A stretch of 64,000 nucleotides of DNA from Clostridia bacterium (GCA_017435865.1 JAFSEF010000101.1:62001-126000), one strand, 5' to 3'. Positions 8,338-17,685 are shown, numbered from the stretch's first letter. Notes: generated by a model not told the origin, from the sequence alone. A program made the numbers and translations.

Positions 8338-9260
8338 CCGAATGCAGACAAGATAAAGTGCCATTCATTCTCGGTACCGACTGGTGGTCTGACTGTGATG
8401 ACTGCATGGCATTACGCTTGCTTTGTTGGGCACACAAAAAAGGATATATTGATTTTAAAGGCGTTGTCATCAATGCTTGTATGCAATACTCGGTTCCTTC
8501 TGTAGCTGCTTTTCTGAAGCTTGAAAATGTCAATATTCCGATTGGCATTGATATGAAAGCTACCGATTTTCACGGCATAGGGCCGTATCAGAAAAGATTG
8601 GCAAAACAGTTTACGGACCTACCGCAGAATGATGATGTTCCGAGTGGTGTTGCTTTATATCGTAAGATTCTTGCCGAAAGCGACACAAAAGTGGAGATTG
8701 CCGAAATTGGTTTTACTCAAGTTCTTGCAGACCTGCTTGAATCCGAACCGGATGAATACTCCTCACTGAACGGTATGGAACTCGTTAAAGAAAAATGCAG
8801 CAAACTGTGGGTCATGGCAGGTAAATGGGATGATCTGAGAAATGGCAAGGAACACAATTTCTGCAACAACACACGTTCAATCAGCGGTGGTATCAGACTG
8901 TGCAAAAACTGGCCGACAGAAATTGTATTTCTCGGTTTTGAAATCGGATTGGATGTCATTTCAGGCGGAAATCTTGAGAAAGAAGACTTTTTACATCGTG
9001 CCATGTGTGATCACATGTCCTTTTTCGGTCGCAGCTCATGGGATCCGATGCTTATTATGCTTGCTCTGAATAATGATTTTGAGAAAGCCGGATACTCTTA
9101 TAAAAAAGGTACTGCTTCATTGGATGTCACCGGGGTAAATCATTTCGATTTTTCTGACGACGGCATGCATTGTTTTGTTGTAAGAAAACAGAAACCTAAA
9201 TGGTACAAAGACAGAATCAATGAGATTCTTGCAGATGATTATAAAAATTTAATACAATAA
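8331..9260 (+). CDS. Nucleoside hydrolase-like protein
   Basis: The 309-residue protein starts with ILGTDWWSDCDDCMAL, which resembles the calcium-binding D-T-D-x-x-x-D-D motif of inosine-uridine nucleoside hydrolases, though the first aspartate is glycine and two extra residues are present. Later parts (LWVMAGKWDD, IVFLGFEIG, SSWDPMLIMLA) fit the conserved blocks of this family. Such enzymes cut the N-glycosidic bond of nucleosides. The altered first motif leaves the substrate open. The start has AAGGAG 8 bases upstream and overlaps the end of the aminotransferase gene. Confidence 0.82.
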   Translation: MLTECRQDKVPFILGTDWWSDCDDCMALRLLCWAHKKGYIDFKGVVINACMQYSVPSVAAFLKLENVNIPIGIDMKATDFHGIGPYQKRLAKQFTDLPQNDDVPSGVALYRKILAESDTKVEIAEIGFTQVLADLLESEPDEYSSLNGMELVKEKCSKLWVMAGKWDDLRNGKEHNFCNNTRSISGGIRLCKNWPTEIVFLGFEIGLDVISGGNLEKEDFLHRAMCDHMSFFGRSSWDPMLIMLALNNDFEKAGYSYKKGTASLDVTGVNHFDFSDDGMHCFVVRKQKPKWYKDRINEILADDYKNLIQ

Positions 9261-9274
9261 ATTTATCATGCTAC

Positions 9275-9303
9275 TTGACTACTACGCTAAAGTGTGTTAT
9301 GAT
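9275..9303 (+). promoter_or_regulatory. Sigma-A promoter of the his operon
   Basis: TTGACT (9275-9280) and TATGAT (9298-9303) have a 17-base spacer. The -10 box lies inside a perfect palindrome. Confidence 0.85.
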
Positions 9304-9309
9304 AACACA
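9293..9309. promoter_or_regulatory. Candidate operator over the his promoter
   Basis: TGTGTTAT-G-ATAACACA is a perfect 17-base palindrome that covers the whole -10 box. A repressor bound there would block transcription. Which regulator uses it is unknown. Confidence 0.6.
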
Positions 9310-9334
9310 AACGTTATTGAGGAGTTATACCATA

Positions 9335-10921
9335 ATGAATCTGACAGATATTTTAAAGCCCGATGAAGAAACTGTTTTGCAATTGCGCGGACTTTATGAA
9401 AACAACGGATATAAAAAGTTCCGTATGAATCGCTTTGAGTCGTATGACTTGTATACTGAGAATAAAAACTTCCTTCGTAATGATCATATCATAACATTCT
9501 CTTCACCGTCAGGTAAACTGATGGCTTTGAAGCCTGATATTACTCTTTCAATCATCAGATCTTTACAGGATAAAAACACGATCAGCAAGGTTTATTACAA
9601 TGAGAATATTTACCGTGCGGACAGTGAAAATGATGAGATAAAGGAAATCATGCAGGTTGGCGTTGAGCAGATTGGCAATATTTCACTTGATACCGAATGT
9701 GAAATACTCTGTCTTGCTTGTGAGAGCCTGTTAAAAATTTCAGACCGATATATGTTGATTGTGTCTGATATGCGTCTGATTTCGGCGATTCTTGAACCTT
9801 TTGGTTTTTCACAATCACAGACTGCACAGATTTTTGCACTGCTTGCAGAAAAGAACAAGCATGAGCTTATGAATAAGCTTAAAGAATACGGTTTGTCAGA
9901 TGATAAGGCAGAAAAGCTGTCTGCAATCTCCAACCTTAGCGGCAATGCCGAAGCGGTACTTACTGCAATTGAAAAAAGTTTTCCTGATAACGTGGTGGCA
10001 TTGGGAAGAATTGCACAACTTCGCTCACTGTTTGCTTCATTAAACAAGACTGTATATGCTGATAACATAACGCTTGATTTTTCTGTCATGAGTGATGTCA
10101 ATTATTATAACGGAATTGTCTTCATCGGTTATATCGATACAATCGCTGAAGCTGTTTTATCCGGAGGTCGATATGACGGCTTGCTGCAAAAAATGCAAAA
10201 GGATTGCGGCGGTATCGGCTTTGCTCTTTATTTTGATAAACTCGTCCGTTTTCTGAATGGTGATAATGGAATGCAGAAGCCTGACAAAATGCTGTGCATT
10301 GCTCTTCCGAAAGGCAGATTGGGTGAAAAAGTATATTCATTGTTCAAAAAAGCAGGCTATGGTTGTCCCGAAATGGAAACAGACTCCAGAAAGCTTATAT
10401 TTACAAATGAAGAAGCCGGCGTTTGTTATTTCTGGTCCAAACCGTCAGATGTGTCTGTTTATGTTGAACGCGGTGCAGCTGATATTGGTATTGTCGGCAA
10501 AGACATTCTGACTGAACACGGCTCTGAAGTTTTTGAGCTTGCTGATTTACATCTCGGAAAATGCAGAATGTGCGTGTGCGGTAAAAAAGGTGAAGAATTA
10601 CCTGATACCGCAACACTCAGAGTCGCTACAAAATTCAGAAATATTGCAAAGGCTTACTTTGAGCAACAAAGCAGAGATATAGAAATTGTGCCGCTGAACG
10701 GTTCCATAGAAATTGCACCTCTTCTCGATGTTTCCGATGTTATTGTAGATATTGTCGAAACTGGAACAACTTTAAGAGAAAACAATCTTGAACCTTATAC
10801 AGATATCATGAACATCAGCACGCGCGTTGTTGCGAATAAAACTGCTTATCGTTTCCGCAAAGATGCGATCGATGCAGTTATCAATCAAATTCTTGCAGCA
10901 CAATCGGAGGAAAACAAATGA
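9335..10921 (+). CDS. hisZ-hisG: HisZ-HisG fusion: ATP phosphoribosyltransferase regulatory and catalytic subunits
   Basis: One uninterrupted 528-residue frame holds two proteins that are usually separate. Residues 1 to about 318 are HisZ, a histidyl-tRNA-synthetase-like regulator (FRMNRFESYDLY, LMALKPDITLSIIRSL, GGRYDGLL). From residue 319 (MLCIALPKGRLG) to the end is short-form HisG (GAADIGIVGKDILTE, VDIVETGTTLRENNL). The enzyme joins ATP and PRPP, the first step of histidine synthesis. Short-form HisG cannot work without HisZ, so fusion fixes them at 1:1. I used the ATG at 9335, 9 bases after GAGGAG. It is the first gene of the his operon and overlaps hisD by 4 bases. Confidence 0.95.
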   Translation: MNLTDILKPDEETVLQLRGLYENNGYKKFRMNRFESYDLYTENKNFLRNDHIITFSSPSGKLMALKPDITLSIIRSLQDKNTISKVYYNENIYRADSENDEIKEIMQVGVEQIGNISLDTECEILCLACESLLKISDRYMLIVSDMRLISAILEPFGFSQSQTAQIFALLAEKNKHELMNKLKEYGLSDDKAEKLSAISNLSGNAEAVLTAIEKSFPDNVVALGRIAQLRSLFASLNKTVYADNITLDFSVMSDVNYYNGIVFIGYIDTIAEAVLSGGRYDGLLQKMQKDCGGIGFALYFDKLVRFLNGDNGMQKPDKMLCIALPKGRLGEKVYSLFKKAGYGCPEMETDSRKLIFTNEEAGVCYFWSKPSDVSVYVERGAADIGIVGKDILTEHGSEVFELADLHLGKCRMCVCGKKGEELPDTATLRVATKFRNIAKAYFEQQSRDIEIVPLNGSIEIAPLLDVSDVIVDIVETGTTLRENNLEPYTDIMNISTRVVANKTAYRFRKDAIDAVINQILAAQSEENK

Positions 10922-12201
10922 TTCCTATTTTTGAATATGAAAAAAATAAAAATATTGCAGTATTTGACAGAACTGAAGATGCTTTCGATGTATCGGAATC
11001 TGTCACAAATATCATCAATCAAGTAAAGAAAGATGGCGACGATGCTCTGTTTTACTACTGTGAGAAATTTGACAAAGTTAAACTCACAGCTCTTGAAGTG
11101 ACAAAAGAAGAAATTGACGAAGCATTTGATGCTGTTGAAGATTCGGTAATCGATATTTTTAAAGAGGCTGCAGAGAATATACGGTTCTTTCACCAAAATC
11201 AGATTCGTGAAGGATTTGAAGTCAAAAAGGAAGACGGAATTGTTCTCGGTCAACGTGTTTTACCGCTTGAAAAAGTCGGTGTATACGTTCCAGGCGGCAC
11301 AGCCAGTTATCCTTCAACTGTTCTCATGAATATCATCCCCGCAAAGCTTGCAGGTGTCAAAGAAATCATCATGGTTTCTCCGCCGAAAGCCGACGGCAAG
11401 ATCAAAGCAGAGATTCTTGCTGCCGCTAAAATTGCAGGAGCTGATCGTATATTTAAAGTTGGCGGTGCACAGGCTGTTGCGGCTCTCGCCTACGGCACAC
11501 AATCCGTTCCGTGTGTTGATAAGATTGTAGGTCCCGGCAATGCCTTTGTAGCAGAAGCAAAAAGACAGGTTTTCGGCAGAGTTGCAATAGATATGATTGC
11601 AGGTCCCAGTGAAATTCTTGTCATAGCAGATGAAAAATCCAACCCTGTTTTTGTTGCTGCTGATTTACTTTCGCAGGCTGAACATGACAAGTTTGCAAGT
11701 CCTGTACTTGTTACCAACAGTATGGATCTTGCTCTTCGTGTGCAACAAGAAATCGAAAATCAGTTATCTGAGCTTCCTCGCGAAGATATTGCCCGTGTTT
11801 CAGTTGATACACGAGGTTGCATTCTTGTCAGTAAGAATATTGAGGAAGCTGTTGCACTTTCTAACAGAATTGCACCTGAACATCTTGAACTTTGTGTCGA
11901 TAATCCTTTTGAAATTCTTCCTCTTGTAAAAGCAGCCGGCTCAGTATTTCTCGGCAGATATTGCCCCGAAGCACTCGGTGACTATTTTGCAGGGCCTAAC
12001 CACACGTTGCCGACAAGCGGAACCGCAAGATTCTCCTCTCCCCTGTCTGTTGATGATTTTGTAGTGCGTTCCGCATACAGTTATTATACACCTGAAGCTC
12101 TGCTGAAAGCAGGCGACAAGATTGCCGTATTTGCGAATCGCGAAGGTCTTGACGCACATGCCAACAGTGTTCTTGTGAGACTTAAGGAGCTGAAAAAATG
12201 A
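10918..12201 (+). CDS. hisD: Histidinol dehydrogenase
   Basis: The 427-residue protein performs the last two steps of histidine synthesis, oxidising histidinol to histidine with NAD. The signatures YVPGGTASYPSTVLMN, VGGAQAVAALAYGT, AGPSEILVIAD, SQAEHDKFA and GPNHTLPTSGTARF are all present. The family length is about 430. It overlaps the end of hisZ-hisG by ATGA and overlaps hisC in the same way, with CGGAGG before its start. Confidence 0.99.
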   Translation: MIPIFEYEKNKNIAVFDRTEDAFDVSESVTNIINQVKKDGDDALFYYCEKFDKVKLTALEVTKEEIDEAFDAVEDSVIDIFKEAAENIRFFHQNQIREGFEVKKEDGIVLGQRVLPLEKVGVYVPGGTASYPSTVLMNIIPAKLAGVKEIIMVSPPKADGKIKAEILAAAKIAGADRIFKVGGAQAVAALAYGTQSVPCVDKIVGPGNAFVAEAKRQVFGRVAIDMIAGPSEILVIADEKSNPVFVAADLLSQAEHDKFASPVLVTNSMDLALRVQQEIENQLSELPREDIARVSVDTRGCILVSKNIEEAVALSNRIAPEHLELCVDNPFEILPLVKAAGSVFLGRYCPEALGDYFAGPNHTLPTSGTARFSSPLSVDDFVVRSAYSYYTPEALLKAGDKIAVFANREGLDAHANSVLVRLKELKK

Positions 12202-13268
12202 GTCGCTATTTGAATTCATTCCATAAGAACTTATTGCCATATACCCCCGGAGAACAGCCGGTCGATATGCAATATGTAAAACTTAACACAAACGAATCCC
12301 CTTTTCCGCCTTCCGATAAAGTGATACATGCGGTCAATGCTGCTGAGATCAGCAAGTTGAATTTATACTCAGATCCTGAATGTACAAATCTTGTAAAACG
12401 ATTTGCTTCCCTTTACAATGTAAAGACGGAGAACATTTTATTCGGAAACGGTTCTGACGAGATTCTTCAATATTGTTTCTATTCTTTTTGCGGTGAAGAT
12501 AAGAAAGCAGTCTTTGCAGACATAACTTATGGTTTTTACAGTGTATTTGCAGACCTCTTTCACATCCCTGTTGAAATTATACCGCTCAACGATGACTATA
12601 CATTACCGACTGACAAATTCAAGAATGCAAACGGAACTGTGTTTATTGCAAACCCGAATGCACCGACAGGTCTTGCTCTTACAAAGAATGAAATCATTGA
12701 GATTCTTGAGTCTAATAAAGATGATGTTGTGGTTATTGATGAAGCATATGTTGATTTCGGAGCTGAAAGTGTCGTCGATCTGATAGATACTTACAACAAT
12801 CTGATTGTTGTTCAGACGTTCTCAAAATCAAGATCCTATGCAGGCGGCAGACTCGGAATGTGTTTTGCGGATAAAGAATTGATCAATGATATGAAAATGA
12901 TCAAGTATTCTCTGAATCCATATAACATTGACAGACTTTCCATGGCAGCAGGTATTGCTGCAGCAGATGATGATGCTTACTATAAAAAGAATGCTGCTGT
13001 GATCATTCAGAACCGCCAATGGTTAACAAATGAATTGACTGCACTCGGATTTAACATACTACCCTCTTGTGCAAATTTTATCTTTGCGGAACATCCGCAG
13101 TATGACGGTAAAGAATTATATCTTCAGCTGAAAGAAAGAGGAGTTCTTGTGCGTCATTTTGATAAAGACAGAATTTGTAACTTCAATCGTATTACCATCG
13201 GCACGATGGATCAACTTCAAATTCTGGTTGATACCATAAAAGCAATTTTTAAAGAACAGGACAATTGA
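12198..13268 (+). CDS. hisC: Histidinol-phosphate aminotransferase
   Basis: The 356-residue PLP enzyme converts imidazole acetol phosphate to histidinol phosphate. Seen are LNTNESPFPPS near the start, ANPNAPTG, the VIDEAYVDF block, and the PLP lysine in VQTFSKSRSYAGGRLG. Length fits HisC (350-370). It overlaps hisD by 4 bases, with AAGGAG 8 bases before the ATG, and hisB follows after one base. Confidence 0.98.
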   Translation: MSRYLNSFHKNLLPYTPGEQPVDMQYVKLNTNESPFPPSDKVIHAVNAAEISKLNLYSDPECTNLVKRFASLYNVKTENILFGNGSDEILQYCFYSFCGEDKKAVFADITYGFYSVFADLFHIPVEIIPLNDDYTLPTDKFKNANGTVFIANPNAPTGLALTKNEIIEILESNKDDVVVIDEAYVDFGAESVVDLIDTYNNLIVVQTFSKSRSYAGGRLGMCFADKELINDMKMIKYSLNPYNIDRLSMAAGIAAADDDAYYKKNAAVIIQNRQWLTNELTALGFNILPSCANFIFAEHPQYDGKELYLQLKERGVLVRHFDKDRICNFNRITIGTMDQLQILVDTIKAIFKEQDN

Positions 13269-13269
13269 T

Positions 13270-13857
13270 ATGCGTACAGCTACCATTAACCGAAAAACAG
13301 CAGAAACTGACATCTGCTTGTCTCTTACTCTGGAAGGCACCGGAAAACATAATATAGACACAGGATGCGGGTTTCTTGATCACATGCTGACTTTATTTGC
13401 AGTACATGGCAGATTCAATCTTGATGTAAAATGCATCGGCGACACCCATGTTGATGATCATCATACGGTCGAAGATGTCGGAATCTGTCTCGGTGAAGCA
13501 TTCAGCAAGGCTCTCGCTGATAAAAAAGGAATTACACGCTATGGTTTTATGGCTGTTTCTATGGACGAAGCATTGCTTTTGTGTGCCCTCGATATTTCCG
13601 GCAGAGCATCCCTTAATTACGGACTTCGTGTACCGACACAAAAGGTCGGAACATTTGATACCGAACTTACGCTTGAATTCTTTGAAGCATTCGTAAGAGC
13701 GTGTCCGATGTCTTTGCATCTCAAACAGGAAGCAGGCAAAAATTCACATCATATCATCGAAGGGGCATTCAAAGCATTCGGCAGAGCAATGAAAATTGCC
13801 GTAAAAATTGACAATGATATAAAGAATGAAATCCCCTCAAGCAAAGGAGTGTTATAA
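13270..13857 (+). CDS. hisB: Imidazoleglycerol-phosphate dehydratase
   Basis: The 195-residue protein is the single-function dehydratase. The metal-binding histidine blocks DTGCGFLDHML, DTHVDDHHTVED and KNSHHIIEGAFKAFGRA are complete. There is no phosphatase domain of the kind fused to HisB in enterobacteria, so the histidinol-phosphatase must be encoded elsewhere. Its stop codon overlaps the hisH start by one base (TAATG). Confidence 0.99.
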   Translation: MRTATINRKTAETDICLSLTLEGTGKHNIDTGCGFLDHMLTLFAVHGRFNLDVKCIGDTHVDDHHTVEDVGICLGEAFSKALADKKGITRYGFMAVSMDEALLLCALDISGRASLNYGLRVPTQKVGTFDTELTLEFFEAFVRACPMSLHLKQEAGKNSHHIIEGAFKAFGRAMKIAVKIDNDIKNEIPSSKGVL

Positions 13858-14474
13858 TGACTGCCATAATTGACTACGGAGTAGGAAATCTCTATTCACT
13901 TTGCAGCTCCTTTGCTTACATAGGTGAAGAAGCTTTTGTAACAAACAATCCGGATGAAATTCAGTCAGCTGACAGACTTATATTGCCCGGTGTCGGTGCT
14001 TTTGAAGATGCTGCTAAAAAACTGTTTGCCAGCGGACTTGTAGATGTTATCAGGGATGAAGTCAGCAAAGGAAAACCTTTGCTCGGCATATGTCTGGGTA
14101 TGCAATTGTTATTTGAAAAAAGTTATGAATTCGGCGAGCATAAAGGGCTCGGTTTTTTAAAGGGTGAAATCAGACCCATTGCAGACGTAATTGATCAGAG
14201 CCTTAAGATTCCGCATATCGGCTGGAACGGTCTTCACTTTCCGAAAGCAAGAGAGCAGCATCCTCTCTTTGCAGAACTCAAAGAGAATGATTGTGTTTAT
14301 TTTGTTCATTCTTATTATGCGGCAAATTGTGAAGATAGTATAATTGCTACCACCGAATATTCAGCGGAACTCACTGCTGCTGTAGCAGATAAGAATTGCT
14401 GCGGAGTTCAGTTTCATCCTGAAAAAAGCGGTGAAGTCGGAATGAAGATACTCAAAGCCTTTTGTAAAATGTGA
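13857..14474 (+). CDS. hisH: Imidazole glycerol phosphate synthase, glutaminase subunit
   Basis: The 205-residue class I glutamine amidotransferase supplies ammonia to HisF. The oxyanion and nucleophile block reads GICLGMQLLFE (Cys near residue 81), and the His-Glu pair is in VQFHPEKSG near the end. The N-terminal IIDYGVGNLYSL is typical. It lies between hisB and hisA and is partnered by hisF two genes downstream. Confidence 0.98.
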   Translation: MTAIIDYGVGNLYSLCSSFAYIGEEAFVTNNPDEIQSADRLILPGVGAFEDAAKKLFASGLVDVIRDEVSKGKPLLGICLGMQLLFEKSYEFGEHKGLGFLKGEIRPIADVIDQSLKIPHIGWNGLHFPKAREQHPLFAELKENDCVYFVHSYYAANCEDSIIATTEYSAELTAAVADKNCCGVQFHPEKSGEVGMKILKAFCKM

Positions 14475-14483
14475 GGAAACAAT

Positions 14484-15209
14484 ATGCGTATTTATCCTGC
14501 AATTGATTTATATGAAAAACAAGTCGTCAGACTTTATAAAGGCGACTATAGTCAGATGACGGTTTACGGTAATGACCCAACAAGTGTCGCTCTTTCTTTT
14601 AAGCAGGCGGGTGCAGAATTTTTGCACTGCGTTGATCTTGAAGGTGCAAAAGACGGCACAACACCAAACCTTGATATTGTCGCTGATATAGTTAAACAAA
14701 GCGGATTAAAGACTGAAATTGGTGGCGGAATCCGATCAATTGAAGTGATAGAAAAATACCTTAATGCCGGTATTGATCGTGTTATTCTCGGTACAGCAGC
14801 TGTTACGAATCCTGATTTTCTGAAAGAGAGTTTACGATTATTCGACAAACATATCGCAGTAGGTGTTGACATCAAGGACAATTATGTAGCAATCAAGGGC
14901 TGGACTGAAAAGTCAGCATTGACTTGTGATGAATTTTTTGCACAGTTAGAAGCTCTCGGTGTCAGCACCGTAATTTGTACTGACATTTCAAAAGATGGTG
15001 CGATGAAGGGTACAAATATAGATCTTTATAAACATTTATCGTCTACATATAAAATTGATCTTGTGGCATCCGGCGGTGTTTCGTCCATAGAGGATGTAAA
15101 ACATCTCAATGCTATGAATATTCATGGAGCAATTTTAGGCAAAGCATTGTATACCGGTGCAGTTGATCTGAAAGATGCCATTGCGGTTACAAAGGAGGAA
15201 ACAGTATGA
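14484..15209 (+). CDS. hisA: ProFAR isomerase (phosphoribosylformimino-AICAR ribotide isomerase)
   Basis: The 241-residue beta/alpha barrel opens with IYPAIDLYEKQVVRLYKGDY, and the two phosphate-binding halves are EIGGGIRS and ASGGVSSIED. The catalytic aspartates are the one in AIDLY and the one in TDISKDGAMKGTN. It overlaps hisF by 4 bases. The proteins HisA and HisF are related half-barrel duplications; this one has the HisA motif AIDL, whereas HisF has PCLDV. Confidence 0.98.
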   Translation: MRIYPAIDLYEKQVVRLYKGDYSQMTVYGNDPTSVALSFKQAGAEFLHCVDLEGAKDGTTPNLDIVADIVKQSGLKTEIGGGIRSIEVIEKYLNAGIDRVILGTAAVTNPDFLKESLRLFDKHIAVGVDIKDNYVAIKGWTEKSALTCDEFFAQLEALGVSTVICTDISKDGAMKGTNIDLYKHLSSTYKIDLVASGGVSSIEDVKHLNAMNIHGAILGKALYTGAVDLKDAIAVTKEETV

Positions 15210-15964
15210 TTACCAAAAGAATTATACCTTGCCTCGACGTACGCGACGGCAGAGTTGTGAAAGGGGTTAATTTTGAAGGCATCCGCGATGTTTCATCCCC
15301 GGTTGCACTTGCATCTTTTTACAGTGATGCCGGAGCAGACGAACTCGTTTTTTACGACATAACGGCATCTTTTGAAGGAAGAGCTATTTTTACGGATATA
15401 CTGAAAGAAGCAGCTGCAAATGTATTCATCCCCCTTACAGTTGGCGGCGGTATCAACACAGTGGAAGATTTTGACCGCGTTCTGAAGTGCGGTGCAGACA
15501 AGGTCAGCTGTAATTCAGGAGCACTGCGAAATCCGAAACTTCTTGAAGAAGGTGCAAAACGCTACGGAAGTCAGTGTGTTGTGCTTTCTGTAGATATCAA
15601 ACGTGTTGATGGGGATTTTAAGGTGTTTTCACATGGCGGAAGACAGAACACAGGTCTTGATGCTTTTGAATGGATCAAACAAGGAATCGCTCTCGGAGCA
15701 GGTGAACTTGTTATCAACAGTATAGATACTGACGGTGTCAAGAATGGATTTGATATTGAGTTGTTACAAAAGATATGTGACTTCTCCCCTGTTCCAGTCA
15801 TCGCATCCGGTGGTGCCGGCTCGATGGAGCATTTTACTCAATTATTCAGAGAAGTACCTGACATTGATGCCGGACTTGCCGCTTCTGTTTTTCACTTTGG
15901 TGAAATCGGCATTCGCGATTTAAAAACAAAACTCAAGGCAGACGGTATTAACGTCAGATTGTGA
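15206..15964 (+). CDS. hisF: Imidazole glycerol phosphate synthase, cyclase subunit
   Basis: The 252-residue barrel begins [20 protein letters not shown], the HisF hallmark, with the catalytic aspartates in PCLDVRDG and in [12 protein letters not shown]. The phosphate-binding loops [11 protein letters not shown] and [11 protein letters not shown] are intact. It works with HisH to form imidazole glycerol phosphate and AICAR. AAAGGAGG precedes the start. Confidence 0.99.
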   Translation: MITKRIIPCLDVRDGRVVKGVNFEGIRDVSSPVALASFYSDAGADELVFYDITASFEGRAIFTDILKEAAANVFIPLTVGGGINTVEDFDRVLKCGADKVSCNSGALRNPKLLEEGAKRYGSQCVVLSVDIKRVDGDFKVFSHGGRQNTGLDAFEWIKQGIALGAGELVINSIDTDGVKNGFDIELLQKICDFSPVPVIASGGAGSMEHFTQLFREVPDIDAGLAASVFHFGEIGIRDLKTKLKADGINVRL

Positions 15965-15972
15965 GGTATATT

Positions 15973-16611
15973 ATGAATTTGAAATTTGATGCAAACGGAT
16001 TGATCCCGGCTATTGTCATCGACAATAATAGCGGTAAAGTTCTGACGCTTGCTTACATGAATGAGGAGAGTTTCAACAAAACACTTGCCGATAAGACAAC
16101 GTGGTTCTATTCTCGTTCACGTCAATGCCTTTGGCACAAAGGTGAAACATCCGGTAATTTCCAGCACGTAGTTAAAATCGTTGCGGACTGCGACAGTGAT
16201 GCACTTGCAGTATATGTCAATAAGGACGGTCCTGCTTGTCATCTCGGAACGGATTCATGTTTCGAAAATGAAATACTCTATGCACCTGAAGACGACAAGA
16301 GCTTTTGCATGAATGATCTTGCAGCATTGATCGCAGACAGAAGAGCAAATCCCAAGGAAGGCTCTTACACCAATTATCTGTTTGATAAAGGTCTTGATAA
16401 AATCCTCAAGAAAGTCGGCGAAGAATGCACGGAAGTTATCATTGCTGCAAAAGCAGAAGATAAAAAAGAAACCATTTATGAAATTGCCGATCTTGCTTAT
16501 CACACTCTTGTACTGATGGAGCAAGCAGGTATTACAGTGGATGAAATTAAAACTGAACTTGCTTCCCGTCATGTGATCGATAAAAAAGTCAAACAGGAAA
16601 AAATGACCTGA
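15973..16611 (+). CDS. hisI: Phosphoribosyl-AMP cyclohydrolase / phosphoribosyl-ATP pyrophosphatase (fused)
   Basis: The 212-residue protein joins two steps of the pathway. Residues 1-105 are the cyclohydrolase ([33 protein letters not shown], and the zinc site in [11 protein letters not shown]). Residues from about 112 are the pyrophosphatase ([41 protein letters not shown]). I used the ATG at 15973, six bases after GAGG; an in-frame GTG at 15961 overlaps the hisF stop. It closes the operon, and a strong hairpin follows. Confidence 0.97.
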   Translation: MNLKFDANGLIPAIVIDNNSGKVLTLAYMNEESFNKTLADKTTWFYSRSRQCLWHKGETSGNFQHVVKIVADCDSDALAVYVNKDGPACHLGTDSCFENEILYAPEDDKSFCMNDLAALIADRRANPKEGSYTNYLFDKGLDKILKKVGEECTEVIIAAKAEDKKETIYEIADLAYHTLVLMEQAGITVDEIKTELASRHVIDKKVKQEKMT

Positions 16612-16623
16612 TTGCAAAAGTTA

Positions 16624-16660
16624 CAGCCGTTCAACAGAAATCTGTTGAACGGCTGCATAT
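16624..16660. terminator. Terminator at the end of the his operon
   Basis: A perfect 15-base-pair stem (from CAGCCGTTCAACAGA) with a two-base loop lies between convergent genes, with a T-rich stretch on the plus-strand side. Confidence 0.85.
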
Positions 16661-17593
16661 TTATTTTGTTGTAATATCAGCTTCATCAGTTATCAACTTG
16701 CCGGCAGCATTCCATGAAGCTTCATATGCACAGTAATACCTGTTCCCTTCTGCATCTACATAAGGATAATCAAAATATCGGTATTCATTATTATGATCAT
16801 TCAGAAGATCATTATAATAAGCATCCAGTTCTTCTTCGGACATAGAAGCGGTGTCTTCTTCATAGATCTCCAACAATGAGCCTTTGTCGCAATAGAACCA
16901 ACCATCTTCATTTACATAACAATCGTATGGAAAATATTTTTCGCCGTCATCGCGAATGTAATATTCTTCATTATAAGTCAGATCAACATCTTTATCATAA
17001 TATTCTTTGACAGTATACTTATAAACACGACCTTGTTCATCATATAAAAGAACATCAGCTTCATTTTGATAACTGTTCCCTTTTTGATCATAAAAAAGAC
17101 CATCTACTGCGATCCTGTCACTTGCATCATAATATGACAATTCATCACTGAGTATGTAATCAAGATTTTCAAATGCATCTATACTGACAGCAACACCGAA
17201 CAGTACGCCAATGATGACTGAAATAACATACACAATAACAAGCAATACTCCGAACACTTTTGCCTTTTTGCGATAACTGTTCTTTTCTTCCGTATGTGCT
17301 TTTTGTAAATCGATCATACAATCCGGACAAACCTGAAAACTTGACGGGAATTGTTTACCGCACTGATTGCAAAATGAATTGTCTGCACTTGGAAAATCTT
17401 TCTTTTTTACAAGAAATACGATCAGAGTGATTAAATTGAAAAAGACTGCACAGATGTACCATGCTGCAGAAAGTGTGTAATTTCTATGCTTGGAAGAGTA
17501 ATGCATGTAAAGAATAGATAATACTATACCAGCTGCCTCAAGAAGCATAATGGCGGGATAAATAAACAAAAAATTATCAAAAATCTGATCCAT
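16661..17593 (-). CDS. Zinc-ribbon membrane protein, unknown function
   Basis: I do not recognise a named family. The 310 residues start with two membrane segments (about 9-29 and 41-63), then a zinc ribbon (FCNQCGKQF-VCPDCM, around residues 75-95), a third membrane segment (about 115-140), and an acidic tyrosine-rich outer domain. That domain holds several copies of a D-x-x-G-x-x-[YF] pattern (YDQKGNSY, YDEQGRVY, NEDGWFY, VDAEGNRYY), suggesting repeated beta hairpins. It is a single-gene unit, with AAAGGAG 6 bases before the ATG. Confidence 0.8.
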   Translation of the reverse strand: MDQIFDNFLFIYPAIMLLEAAGIVLSILYMHYSSKHRNYTLSAAWYICAVFFNLITLIVFLVKKKDFPSADNSFCNQCGKQFPSSFQVCPDCMIDLQKAHTEEKNSYRKKAKVFGVLLVIVYVISVIIGVLFGVAVSIDAFENLDYILSDELSYYDASDRIAVDGLFYDQKGNSYQNEADVLLYDEQGRVYKYTVKEYYDKDVDLTYNEEYYIRDDGEKYFPYDCYVNEDGWFYCDKGSLLEIYEEDTASMSEEELDAYYNDLLNDHNNEYRYFDYPYVDAEGNRYYCAYEASWNAAGKLITDEADITTK

Positions 17594-17614
17594 AATGAAC
17601 TCCTTTTTTGTTTT

Positions 17615-17643
17615 ATTATATCATAAAAATAAACTCTACACAA
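17615..17643 (-). promoter_or_regulatory. Sigma-A-type promoter of the zinc-ribbon protein gene
   Basis: TTGTGT (17643-17638) and TATAAT (17620-17615) on the minus strand, 17-base spacer. Confidence 0.65.
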
Positions 17644-17685
17644 TACCATAATATCATTTATGAGACTTATACAAATTAAATATGA

